DNA of 22,559 nt from Deltaproteobacteria bacterium (GTDB taxonomy: Bacteria > Myxococcota_A > UBA796 > UBA2385): the NCBI GenBank assembly GCA_947462115.1, contig CANHON010000017.1, positions 1 through 22,559 of the forward strand, read 5' to 3'. Positions 6,522-13,430 of the stretch are shown in pieces; positions within the stretch are counted from its first letter, which is position 1, and every line of letters begins with the position of its first letter. Both the position numbers and the translations under genes were made by a program. The notes below the pieces were generated by a model. The model had not been told where the DNA came from, did no database searches, and saw only the letters and a program-made list of their open reading frames with translations.

Positions 6522-8636
6522 ATGGTTCGCATCGCACCGCCCCTCTGCCGCACCCGCCTCCCCAGCCTCCGGAGCGCGCTCCGCGGTCCCCTGACGGGCG
6601 CGCTGCTCAGCCTGCTGCCGGCGCTGGGCTTCGGATGCAACGGCGATCCCGCCTCCGTCGCCGACGCCAAGGTGGACGCAGACGGTGACGGCTCGGCCCT
6701 GCCCTTCGACTGCGACGACGCCGACGAGACCGTTTTCCCCGGCGCCGAGGAGCGCTGCGACGGCATCGACAACGACTGCGACCGCGAGACCGACGAGGGC
6801 GTCACGCCCGACGGCCTCACCTTCTTCGCCGACGCAGACGAGGACGGCGTGGGCAGCCCGGCCTACACCCGCGTGGCCTGCGCGCTGCCCGTCGGCTTCG
6901 TCGAGGCGGGCGGTGACTGCGACGACCTCGACCCGACCATCTTGCCCGGCGCGACCGAGCGCTGCGACGGCGTGGACCAAAACTGCGACGGCGTCATCGA
7001 CGAGGCCGGCTCCAGCGGCGAGGACACCTTCTACCAAGACGTGGACGAGGACGGCTTTGGCGACCCTGACGCCATCTTCCGCGCCTGCGAGCCACCTGAA
7101 GGCTACATCGAAGCGGGCGGGGACTGCGACGACGCCGACGCCACCATCTTCCCCGGCGCGGTCGAGAGCTGGTACGACGGCGTGGACGGCGATTGCGACG
7201 GCGCCGACGACTACGACGCCGATCGGGATGGCTACACCTCCGACGCCTTCGGCGGCGCGGACTGCGACGACACCAGCGGCGACTTCCGCCCCGGTGTGAC
7301 CGAGGTCTGCGACGGCCGCGACAACAACTGCGACGGCTTCATCGACGAAGACGGCGCGTCGGGCACCTCGCCTTTCTACGTGGACACCGACCGAGACGGC
7401 TGGGGCATCGTGGGCTCCCCCCGCTTCGCCTGCACCGCCCCCCTGGGCTACGCCGCCCGGTCCGGCGACTGCGATGACTCCGACAACTTGATCCGGCCGA
7501 GCGCGGTCGAGACCTGGTACGATGGCGTCGACCAAGACTGCGACGGCGCCTCCGACTACGACTCCGACAGCGATGGCCTCGACTCCATCACCTTCGCCGG
7601 CCTCGACTGCGACGACGCAGACGCCGAGATCGGCGCGGCCAGCACCTGGTGGCCCGACCCCGACCTCGACGGCTACGGCGATCGCAGCGAAGCGCCGCTG
7701 ATCGACTGCGGGGACAGCCTGCCGAGCGGCTACGTGGACAACGGCGGCGACTGCGACGAGTCCGACGAGGACATCAACGCCGGCGCCACCGAGCTCCCCG
7801 GCGACGACATCGATCAGGACTGCGATGGCGTTGACCGCCTCGACTTCGACCGCGACGGCTGGGTGGACGTCGCCTACGGCGGCCGAGACTGCGACGACGC
7901 CGACCCGGCGGTGCAGCCCTACGCCTGGGAGGTCCTCACCGACGGCGTCGACAACGACTGCGACGGCCTCGCCGACGGGGCCGACCCCGACGTGCCCACC
8001 AGCCTCTCGCTGTCGGACGATGACTTCGTGGCCATCCCCTTCTCTGCCCTGCGGGTGTCGTTCTGCGGCGGCGCTTGGTCCGAGGCCTACGTCAGCAGCA
8101 ACGGGCACCTCACCTTCGGGAGCGGCAGCTTCCGCACCAGCGGCAGCGCCTCGGCGATCGCCGGGGTCATGGGCGTGGCGGGCTTCTGGGCCGACCTCGA
8201 CCCCACCCGCGCCGGCTCCATCAGCTGGATCGAGCTGGACGACGCGGTGCAGGTGCACTTTGAGCAGATCCCGGTCTACGGCGCCACGGCCGACCGCCAG
8301 ACCTTCACGATGACCGTCACCGACGATGGCCAGATCATCGTCACACACGAGCGCCTCGACGGGGGCAACTTCCTCGCGGGGTGGAGCTGCGGCACGGGGA
8401 GCCCGCTGGCGCTGGACCTGAGCGCCGAGATGGCGAGCTACCCGGACGGCGGCGAGGGCCTGGGCCAAGGCACCGAGGACGGCGTCTACGAGCAGTTCTC
8501 CACCTCCAACCCCAACGATCTGCTCGGCCGGACCCTCACCTACTGCGGGGCCCGCGGCCTCGACAGCGACAACGACGGCTGGAGCGACCGGTGCGGCGAC
8601 TTCAACGACGCCGAGGTCACGCTCTACCCCCTCTAA
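6522..8636 (+). CDS. Exported MopE-type repeat protein (putative metal-binding)
   Basis: 704 residues. ATG 6522 follows GGAG at 5 bases. A basic N-terminus and a hydrophobic stretch end in LPALGFGC (Cys39), a poor lipobox but a good export signal. Residues 63-457 hold about eight copies (seven complete) of the unit DCDD..x..PGA.E.CDG.D.DCDG..DE, the putative metal-binding motif family named after Methylococcus MopE. They begin at residues 63, 122, 181, 227, 286, 332 (degenerate), 380 and 427. Some units replace the second Cys with WYDGVD. Units are separated by DxDxDG loops such as DVDEDGFGD, reminiscent of calcium loops. Residues about 468-685 form a beta-rich domain (AYVSSNGHLTFGSG, GFWADLDP) resembling nidogen-like or similar domains, followed by a final SDNDGWSD loop. 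Metal identity (copper, calcium or none) cannot be told from sequence. Confidence 0.85.
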   Translation: MVRIAPPLCRTRLPSLRSALRGPLTGALLSLLPALGFGCNGDPASVADAKVDADGDGSALPFDCDDADETVFPGAEERCDGIDNDCDRETDEGVTPDGLTFFADADEDGVGSPAYTRVACALPVGFVEAGGDCDDLDPTILPGATERCDGVDQNCDGVIDEAGSSGEDTFYQDVDEDGFGDPDAIFRACEPPEGYIEAGGDCDDADATIFPGAVESWYDGVDGDCDGADDYDADRDGYTSDAFGGADCDDTSGDFRPGVTEVCDGRDNNCDGFIDEDGASGTSPFYVDTDRDGWGIVGSPRFACTAPLGYAARSGDCDDSDNLIRPSAVETWYDGVDQDCDGASDYDSDSDGLDSITFAGLDCDDADAEIGAASTWWPDPDLDGYGDRSEAPLIDCGDSLPSGYVDNGGDCDESDEDINAGATELPGDDIDQDCDGVDRLDFDRDGWVDVAYGGRDCDDADPAVQPYAWEVLTDGVDNDCDGLADGADPDVPTSLSLSDDDFVAIPFSALRVSFCGGAWSEAYVSSNGHLTFGSGSFRTSGSASAIAGVMGVAGFWADLDPTRAGSISWIELDDAVQVHFEQIPVYGATADRQTFTMTVTDDGQIIVTHERLDGGNFLAGWSCGTGSPLALDLSAEMASYPDGGEGLGQGTEDGVYEQFSTSNPNDLLGRTLTYCGARGLDSDNDGWSDRCGDFNDAEVTLYPL

Positions 8637-8655
8637 GCAGAGCGGGCGCCGCAGC

Positions 8656-10356
8656 TTAGGGCGAAAGGATCCGATACAGCTCCGCCCGACCGCCGGAGAG
8701 GCCGCCGACGCGCTCCGCCCGCAGCCCCTGGGCGGCGGCGGTGGCCTCCACCTGCCGCGGCGACGGCGCCCGGTTGTAGATGAGCGGCGCGCTGGCGCGG
8801 AGCACCAGCAGGTGATCGCCGGCCGCCGCGCCCACCAGCCGCTCGACCAGACCCGGCTCGCCCCGGCTGGCGGCCCCCCAGGCGTTCTCAAACTGGAGGC
8901 CCGGGCGCAGCAGCTCCAGGGCACCCGAGGCCTCGTAGTCGCACAGCACGACCCGACTGACGTGATTTTCGTCGAGGAGCCGAACCAGCTCGGCCTGCCC
9001 GCTGGTCGAGAGGGTGGGCGCCGGCGCGCTCCGCAGCAGGCGATCGGTGGCCTCGAGGCTCATGGGCCCGCCGATCATCGCCGGGAGGGCCAAGACCAGC
9101 CCGAGCACCGCGACGCGCCCCCGTCGCTCGCCGCCGATCCGTCGCGCCAAGGCGGCGGTGCACAGCGCGGCCCACAGCGCGGCGGTCGCGGCGGCTTGAC
9201 CGAGGTGGTGGAGATCCCGGGCGAAGAGCAGGAGCAGCAGCACCTGCGCCGGGAGGGCCAGGCTCAGGCCCCGGAGCGCGTCGCCCGCCGCGCCGGACCG
9301 CCGCCACCCCGCCGCCATCCCGAGCAGGGCCAGCAGCCAGCCGAGCCCCAGGAGCAGGCCCGCCGCCGGCCCCGGGAGCAGCGCCGGATCGGCCCCCCAG
9401 GCCTGCACCAAGAAGGGCGCGGGGTCCAACAGCCACCGGGCGAGGTTGCCGAGCTGCTCCCGGTCCCCATCGACGCCCCGCAGCATGCCCACGACCCGCG
9501 CGCCCTGCAGGGCGAGGCTGTCGTGGCTCCGCACCACCGACGCGGCCGGGTCGAGCTGAAGGGCCATGAGCGCAGCGATCCCTGCGGGGAGGGCCCCGAG
9601 GCCGAGCCCGAGGAGGACCGCCCGGAGCGGTGGACGCGCGCCGCCGCTGAGCCGCCCGGCCGCGAGCCAGAGCGCCGCCGCGCTCAGCACAAAGGTGACC
9701 TTGGCGTGCAGCCCAAAGGCGAGGCCGAGCACCACCCCCCAGGGGCGCGTCTGGCCGGGACGGGCGGTGATGGCCGCGAGCAAGCACAGGTTCGCGGCGA
9801 TCAAGGCGAGCTCTGTGCCGCCGAGCATCGCCCGCCACACCAAGAAGTCCCACCGCGTCGCGAGGAGCAGCGCGGCGAGCGCCCCCACCAGCGGGCCGCC
9901 CCACCGCCGGCCCACGACCCAAGTGGCGACCACCAGGGCCACCCCGAGGGCCAAGTGGAGGGCGCGGGCCCCCCTCAGCCCGCCGGCGGCGAGCGCGATC
10001 CGGGTGGGCCAGTCGGGGAGGCCGCCGGTGTAGGCGTTGACCTGAAGCGGCAGCGGGCCGAGCAGGAGGGTCGGCCGGGTGGGGCTCCAGCGCAGCGGGC
10101 CGAGGCTGACCCCCACCGATTCGCCCGACCGCGCGTGGCTGAGGGCCGGCGGGTCGAGCGCCACGCAAACCGACGGCGGCTCGGCCCAGGCGGCCGCGAC
10201 CTCGCCCACCACGCCGGCCTCCGTCAAGAACGCGCGAGACAGGCCGATCGAGAGCGCGACGGCCGACAACAGCCCCGCCCAGGCGCCGATGGTCGCGGGG
10301 AGCGGGCCGCCCCCGCCGCCGGATCCGGCTCGGGTCATGGTTTTTTCATGTTCCAC
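8656..10356 (-). CDS. Polytopic membrane protein, GT-C/GT39-like
   Basis: 566 residues with about ten hydrophobic segments between residues 20 and 430, and a soluble C-terminal domain of about 130 residues (from TLSTSGQAELVRLLDENHV on). The layout of one N-terminal helix, a long first periplasmic loop rich in Pro/Asp (residues 50-125), then a helix bundle with RWDFLVWRAMLGGTELALIA is that of GT-C glycosyltransferases such as the PMT/ArnT family, which transfer sugar from a polyprenyl-phosphate donor. I cannot place the catalytic Asp with certainty, so enzyme function is inferred from topology only. The start could be GTG 10356 (GGGGG just upstream) or ATG 10338, which has no clear Shine-Dalgarno. 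It is a single gene, convergent with the MopE gene 19 bases away. Confidence 0.75.
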   Translation of the reverse strand: MEHEKTMTRAGSGGGGGPLPATIGAWAGLLSAVALSIGLSRAFLTEAGVVGEVAAAWAEPPSVCVALDPPALSHARSGESVGVSLGPLRWSPTRPTLLLGPLPLQVNAYTGGLPDWPTRIALAAGGLRGARALHLALGVALVVATWVVGRRWGGPLVGALAALLLATRWDFLVWRAMLGGTELALIAANLCLLAAITARPGQTRPWGVVLGLAFGLHAKVTFVLSAAALWLAAGRLSGGARPPLRAVLLGLGLGALPAGIAALMALQLDPAASVVRSHDSLALQGARVVGMLRGVDGDREQLGNLARWLLDPAPFLVQAWGADPALLPGPAAGLLLGLGWLLALLGMAAGWRRSGAAGDALRGLSLALPAQVLLLLLFARDLHHLGQAAATAALWAALCTAALARRIGGERRGRVAVLGLVLALPAMIGGPMSLEATDRLLRSAPAPTLSTSGQAELVRLLDENHVSRVVLCDYEASGALELLRPGLQFENAWGAASRGEPGLVERLVGAAAGDHLLVLRASAPLIYNRAPSPRQVEATAAAQGLRAERVGGLSGGRAELYRILSP

Positions 10357-10377
10357 AGCCCCCGCCTATCGCTTGGC

Positions 10378-10396
10378 GGCCCCAGGGGCCTATACT
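10378..10396 (+). promoter_or_regulatory. Palindrome abutting a TATACT -10-like box
   Basis: GGCCCCAGGGGCC (10378-10390) is a perfect 6+1+6 palindrome, followed directly by TATACT (10391-10396, 5 of 6 to TATAAT). A TTGGCG at 10373-10378 is only 12 bases away, so it is not a normal -35. The box would serve the 56-codon gene at 10494, with a leader of about 90 bases. The palindrome could be an operator covering the spacer. It also lies 22 bases upstream of the divergent membrane gene. Confidence 0.35.
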
Positions 10397-10493
10397 GAGC
10401 GGACTTGGAATACCTCCCCCGCCCGTCGGGTCTCCCCGGTGCTCCGAGCGTGCGACCGCCTTCGCGTCCTCCGGCCAACCTCCTCTGGTGAGC

Positions 10494-10664
10494 ATGATGA
10501 GCGACCACCGCGTCCAGCGCCCCCGACCACCCGCGAGGCCCAGCCTCGGTGACCGCCTCCGCGAGCTCGGCGCGCGCCTCAACGCTTGGCTGGACCAGCT
10601 CCGTCCCGGCGCCCCGCCCACCCTCGTGCCGGTCCCGGTGCGGGTAAACAAGCCCCGCCGCTGA
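10494..10664 (+). CDS. Small basic protein, 56 residues, unknown
   Basis: This open frame is shorter than usual gene-calling cut-offs. It encodes a basic, Arg/Pro-rich protein: MMSDHRVQRPRPPARPSLGD, then an amphipathic helix DRLRELGARLNAWLDQLRPG, then a PTLVPVPVRVNKPRR tail. Roughly nine in ten codons end in G or C, as in the neighbours, which supports coding. Two tandem ATG codons (10494, 10497) and an in-frame GTG (10488) are possible starts; GGTGAGC is just upstream of the ATGs. A -10-like TATACT lies about 100 bases upstream and a hairpin followed by four T lies 45 bases after the stop, so it looks like a single-gene transcription unit. I recognise no family; the charge would fit nucleic acid or membrane-surface binding, but that is a guess. 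Confidence 0.55.
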   Translation: MMSDHRVQRPRPPARPSLGDRLRELGARLNAWLDQLRPGAPPTLVPVPVRVNKPRR

Positions 10665-10708
10665 GCCGAGCCCCGCGGAGGGCCGCCAAGGCCCGACGCC
10701 GACGATGA

Positions 10709-10745
10709 GAGCCCCCGGTGCAGACCGCGGGGCTCACGCCGTTTT
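10709..10745 (+). terminator. Candidate terminator after the 56-residue gene
   Basis: GAGCCCC (10709-10715) plus CGG pair with CCG plus GGGGCTC (10729-10735) around a 6-base loop, with a single bulged C; TTTT follows at 10742-10745 after a 6-base gap. The stem is strong but the T run is short and offset, so termination is plausible, not certain. Confidence 0.4.
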
Positions 10746-10794
10746 GGCGGTGGAGGGCGGTCTCGGCCGCGCCCACCCGCCTGGCGCCGGCCCC

Positions 10795-10838
10795 AAAAAC
10801 GAAGGAGCCCCCAGTCTGACCGAGGTCGGACCAGGGGC
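10795..10838 (-). terminator. Rho-independent terminator of the mini-lipoprotein gene
   Basis: On the minus strand, 20 bases after the TAA at 10859, a long hairpin forms between 10834-10838/10824-10831 and 10814-10821/10807-10811: outer stem GCCCC/GGGGC, a 2x2 internal loop, then an 8-bp inner stem GTCTGACC/GGTCGGAC with one G-U pair. It is followed by TTCG and TTTTT (10799-10795). This is the best intrinsic terminator in the window. Confidence 0.7.
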
Positions 10839-10858
10839 GCCGCGAGGGCTCAGAGAGC

Positions 10859-10963
10859 TTACTCGGCGGCCGTGTCGGAGCCGGTGTCCTTGTCGCCGCA
10901 GGCGACGAGGGTCATGGCGCTGGCGGAAACAACGATCAGGAGCAGGGCCTTCAAGGACTTCAT
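10859..10963 (-). CDS. Mini-lipoprotein, 34 residues
   Basis: Encodes MKSLKALLLIVVSASAMTLV followed by ACGDKDTGSDTAAE. This is a complete signal peptide with a good lipobox (LVAC, Cys21), so after processing only about 14 residues, acidic and Ser/Thr/Gly-rich, remain on the lipid. AAGAGGAGA ends 7 bases before the ATG, the strongest Shine-Dalgarno in the window, and a clear hairpin-plus-T terminator follows the stop. A TTGACA -35 lies upstream. These signals argue strongly for a real, well-expressed gene although it is tiny. The composition resembles the linkers that follow the lipid Cys in larger lipoproteins of this group. Function unknown; small lipoproteins of the entericidin type are a loose analogy only. 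Confidence 0.75.
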   Translation of the reverse strand: MKSLKALLLIVVSASAMTLVACGDKDTGSDTAAE

Positions 10964-10988
10964 GGGTGCGTCTCCTCTTGCGGTGGGT

Positions 10989-11013
10989 CCCGCCCCACGA
11001 AACGGGGTGCGGG
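10989..11013 (-). promoter_or_regulatory. Leader hairpin upstream of mini-lipoprotein ribosome binding site
   Basis: CCCGCCCC and GGGG-TG-CGGG on the plus strand form an 8-bp stem with a 2-base bulge and a 7-base loop. On the minus-strand transcript it lies about 10 bases before the AAGAGGAGA of the mini-lipoprotein gene, so it could protect the message 5' region or gate ribosome access. Confidence 0.4.
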
Positions 11014-11020
11014 ATTCTCG

Positions 11021-11088
11021 GTGCCAAGGCCCCAGACCGGCTGATCCGATCGTCGGCCAATGGCTTTCCCCGATGCGACCCTTGGCAC
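11021..11088 (-). promoter_or_regulatory. Nine-bp perfect inverted repeat closing a 50-base domain in the leader
   Basis: GTGCCAAGG at 11021-11029 is the exact reverse complement of CCTTGGCAC at 11080-11088. If transcription starts near 11093, the repeat would close a 50-base domain within the leader of the mini-lipoprotein gene, with a smaller CCGA/TCGG stem inside. It could be a structured RNA element or a DNA site for a dimeric regulator with widely spaced halves. It matches no riboswitch consensus that I know. Confidence 0.4.
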
Positions 11089-11099
11089 AGGTCACCGCG

Positions 11100-11128
11100 A
11101 TCGTGACACAGCCAGGGCCCGTTGTCAA
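11100..11128 (-). promoter_or_regulatory. Candidate promoter of the mini-lipoprotein gene
   Basis: Minus strand: a perfect TTGACA (11128-11123), a 17-base spacer, then CACGAT (11105-11100; 3 of 6 to consensus). The predicted start near 11093 gives a leader of about 130 bases. The -35 is strong, the -10 weak. The remainder of the gap 10964-11236 holds only the leader elements and the GAGGT ribosome binding site of the next plus-strand gene. Confidence 0.4.
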
Positions 11129-11236
11129 GTGCTTCGGCCCACCGGCGGTCCTTGCTCCGTCAAGACCCGGTCAGAGAGAATATGCCGCGCCGGCGAGCGC
11201 CCGCAGCCCGATCCGCGCGCGCCCCGAGGTCCGCCC

Positions 11237-12286
11237 GTGAACGCCCTGCCCCTGTTGGAGCTCGCCGCAGCGGCCCTCGCCGGCTGGGCCGCCTACCTCA
11301 CGATCCCCCGACCGCCGGACCGCGACCTCGAGCGCATCTTCAAAGTGGCGCTGTCGTCGATGCTCTGGAGTGAGGCCGAGGCGGCGGGCGGCGGCGAGCG
11401 GGCCGTGCTCGACCGCTGGGACGCCGCGCTCCGCGCCCAAGTGCCCTTCCACCCGGCCGGGCGCGCGCCGGTGGACAAGCTGTTCGCGCCGAGCCTGCCC
11501 GGGATGGCCAGCCCGGCCCTGGAGGGTGAGCGCGCCCTGGTCGAGGCCCTGATCGCCCTGCCCGGCCCCGCGGAGCGGTGGCAGCGCATGTACGTAGAAG
11601 ACCGCGCGGCGGCGGACGCCCTCACCGCCCACCCCGATGGCCTCGGCCCCAGCGGCGATCCGAGCGCCGCCCTCGGCGCCGGCGCGGGCTGGGAGGCGGT
11701 CTCGGCCTGGGCGCCCTCCGTGGCCGAGGCTGTAGAGAAGCGCTTCTCGCACGTCATTTTCGCGGTTATTGGCGACGCCGCGCTGGCCGCCGGTCTGCGG
11801 GAAGCGGCGCCCGGCCTGCGGGTGGTCGAGCCCGAGCCGCGCGCGGGGGCCCTCGGCGCGCTCTGCGCCGCGCCCGCCGACCGGGTGGTCTGGCTGTGGC
11901 GGGCGCCGGCCTTCGTGGGCCTGCTGCGGGCCCTCGAAGCGGCCCCCGCCCTCATCGATCGCAGCCTCGCGCTGGTCCAGCTCGGCGCCCCGCTCGCAGA
12001 CGGCCCCGAGGACGCCCAGTGGCTCGCCGAGCGCTGGCGACACGCCGCCTTCGAGCCCGAGCTCCAGCGGCTCATCCCGATCTTCAGCCTCATCGACGCC
12101 GGGCCGGACAGCCCGCGCTCGACCTGGGAGGCGCAGGCCTTGCCGGAGCCCGCCCTGCTCTCCGGCGCGAGCCCGGCCATCGAGCGGATCTCTCTCGGCC
12201 CCTTGCCCCTCGCGGCGGTACAGCCCCGAACGCTGGCCCGCGCCCTCCTCGTGCCCTTGTCTTTGCGGCTGTTGGCCCACGATTGA
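11237..12286 (+). CDS. Membrane-anchored hypothetical protein
   Basis: 349 residues, no family recognised. Start GTG 11237 is chosen because GAGGT sits 6 bases upstream and the protein then begins with a hydrophobic helix (LPLLELAAAALAGWAAYLTI), a likely N-terminal membrane anchor. The upstream in-frame extension lies in the leader region of the divergent gene and is not credible. The rest is Ala/Leu-rich and alternates predicted helices with short strands (for example HVIFAVIGDAALAAGLREAA, RVVWLWR, SLALVQLGAPLADG), suggesting a Rossmann-like alpha/beta fold of the alpha/beta-hydrolase kind, but I see no convincing nucleophile motif. It precedes the PEGA gene by 88 bases on the same strand and may share a transcript, although a candidate promoter lies in between. 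Confidence 0.75.
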   Translation: MNALPLLELAAAALAGWAAYLTIPRPPDRDLERIFKVALSSMLWSEAEAAGGGERAVLDRWDAALRAQVPFHPAGRAPVDKLFAPSLPGMASPALEGERALVEALIALPGPAERWQRMYVEDRAAADALTAHPDGLGPSGDPSAALGAGAGWEAVSAWAPSVAEAVEKRFSHVIFAVIGDAALAAGLREAAPGLRVVEPEPRAGALGALCAAPADRVVWLWRAPAFVGLLRALEAAPALIDRSLALVQLGAPLADGPEDAQWLAERWRHAAFEPELQRLIPIFSLIDAGPDSPRSTWEAQALPEPALLSGASPAIERISLGPLPLAAVQPRTLARALLVPLSLRLLAHD

Positions 12287-12328
12287 CGCGCCGGGCCCCC
12301 GCAGCCAAGGCGGCCCAGGCGGCGACGG

Positions 12329-12336
12329 TGTAGCAT
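12329..12336 (+). promoter_or_regulatory. Candidate extended -10 of the PEGA gene
   Basis: TGTAGCAT, identical to the octamer before glgC, 38 bases upstream of the ATG at 12375. Predicted start near 12343 gives a leader of about 32 bases containing GGAG. No good -35 is visible. Confidence 0.3.
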
Positions 12337-12374
12337 CCCCCCGAACGAACCTCTCCGCACGCTGGAGCCCATCG

Positions 12375-13430
12375 ATGATCCGAACCCAGGCCCGCCCCGC
12401 CGGGCTCCTCGCCCGAGGCCTCGATGGGCTGCTCGCCCGAGGCATCGCCGGCGCCTGCGCCCTCTGGATGCCCACCCTCGCCCACGCTGGCGGGGGCTTG
12501 ATGGTGCGCTCCGAGCCCGAGGGGCTCCGCATCTACGTGGACGGCGACGAGACGGGCCTCGTCACCCCCGCCCAGCTCCTCGGCCTGCCCGCCGGCCCCC
12601 ACCGCATCGAGCTCACCGGCGACTGCAAAGGCGCCGTCGGGGAGGTCAACATCGAGGAGGGCAAGGTCAGCGAGCTCAGCCTGCCGGCGGACCTCGTGTG
12701 GGGTTGGCTGCGGGTGAGCCCCAACCCGAGCACCGCGGCCGTGGCCGTGGACGGGGTGGAGGGGCCGCCCAACCGCCAGCTCAATTGCGGCAGCCACGCC
12801 ATTCGCGTCGCCCTGCCAGGCTATGTGCAGTCCGTTCAGACGGTCGAGATCGAGGCCGGGCGGACCGTCGAGCTGCCGGTCTCGCTCGACCCGCTCGGCA
12901 ACGGCAGCCTCAGCCTCGTCATCGATCCGCCAGAGGCCGAGGTCAAGCTCGACGGGCGGGCCATCGGCAAGGGCAGCGTCAGCCAGCCCACGGTGGTCGC
13001 AGGCCCCCACCTCCTGGAGCTGAGCGCGCCGGGCTACACGCCGCTGCAGCAGAGCATCCTCATCGACGCGGGCGCGGAGACCCGCCTCGCCCTGCACCTC
13101 GAGCGGGCGCCTGGGGCGGCCCTGGCCGCCACGCCCGAGCCCAAGCCGCCGCGCGAGGGCCTCAGCCGCAGCCAAAAGCTCAAGGTCACGGGCTGGAGCG
13201 TCGGCGCGGTGGGCCTCGGCGTCGGTGTTTTCGGGGCGACGCGCTTCGCGGTCAGCGGCGCCGCCTATGACGAATACGTGCAGCGCAGCGCCTCGGGCCC
13301 CGGACCCCAGAGCGAGGTCGAGGCCATCCGCGACGAGCAGGTCGTGCCGGCGCGCAACCTCGGCGTCACGCTCTCCACGGTCGGCGCGGCGATGCTCGCG
13401 GGCGGCCTCACCATGGCGGTCACCTTCTAA
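12375..13430 (+). CDS. PEGA-repeat envelope protein
   Basis: 351 residues. ATG 12375 follows GGAG at 8 bases. A signal peptide (to about residue 38, LAHA then GG) is followed by three consecutive PEGA-type beta repeats at about 41-107, 111-172 and 177-244. Each has a variant of the P-x-x-A-x-V-x-[VL]DG core (EGLRIYVDGDETG, STAAVAVDGVEG, PEAEVKLDGRAIG) and ends in a G-PH-[RL]-[IL]-EL or APGY-type strand. A Pro-rich linker leads to two C-terminal hydrophobic segments (about 269-292 and 328-350) that would anchor the protein in a membrane. PEGA domains are surface or periplasmic beta modules common in Myxococcota, sometimes with kinases; none is here. Its TAA overlaps the ATG of the MopE-type lipoprotein (TAATG), so the two are translated together and probably act together. 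Confidence 0.85.
   Translation: MIRTQARPAGLLARGLDGLLARGIAGACALWMPTLAHAGGGLMVRSEPEGLRIYVDGDETGLVTPAQLLGLPAGPHRIELTGDCKGAVGEVNIEEGKVSELSLPADLVWGWLRVSPNPSTAAVAVDGVEGPPNRQLNCGSHAIRVALPGYVQSVQTVEIEAGRTVELPVSLDPLGNGSLSLVIDPPEAEVKLDGRAIGKGSVSQPTVVAGPHLLELSAPGYTPLQQSILIDAGAETRLALHLERAPGAALAATPEPKPPREGLSRSQKLKVTGWSVGAVGLGVGVFGATRFAVSGAAYDEYVQRSASGPGPQSEVEAIRDEQVVPARNLGVTLSTVGAAMLAGGLTMAVTF

Noticed and set aside
6708..7892. Repeated DNA resembling a spaced repeat array
   Set aside because: The periodicity comes from the protein units of the MopE-type gene; units vary, have no fixed spacer length and lie in frame, so it is not a CRISPR array.
6240..8924. Open frame of 894 codons on the minus strand opposite the first MopE gene
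   Set aside because: It is the mirror of Asp/Gly-rich codons (GAC/GGC read backwards as GTC/GCC) and runs through two real genes and a promoter region. The product is a Val/Ala/Gly-rich string with no domain.
8812..10398. Open frame of 528 codons on the plus strand opposite the GT-C-like gene
   Set aside because: Low-complexity Pro/Gly/Arg/Glu product; the minus-strand frame has a proper hydrophobic topology and a plausible start.
11020..11100. TTGGCAC in both arms of the inverted repeat, resembling the -24 element of sigma-54 promoters
   Set aside because: At the required spacing neither side has the TTGC of the -12 element, so the similarity comes from the inverted repeat alone.
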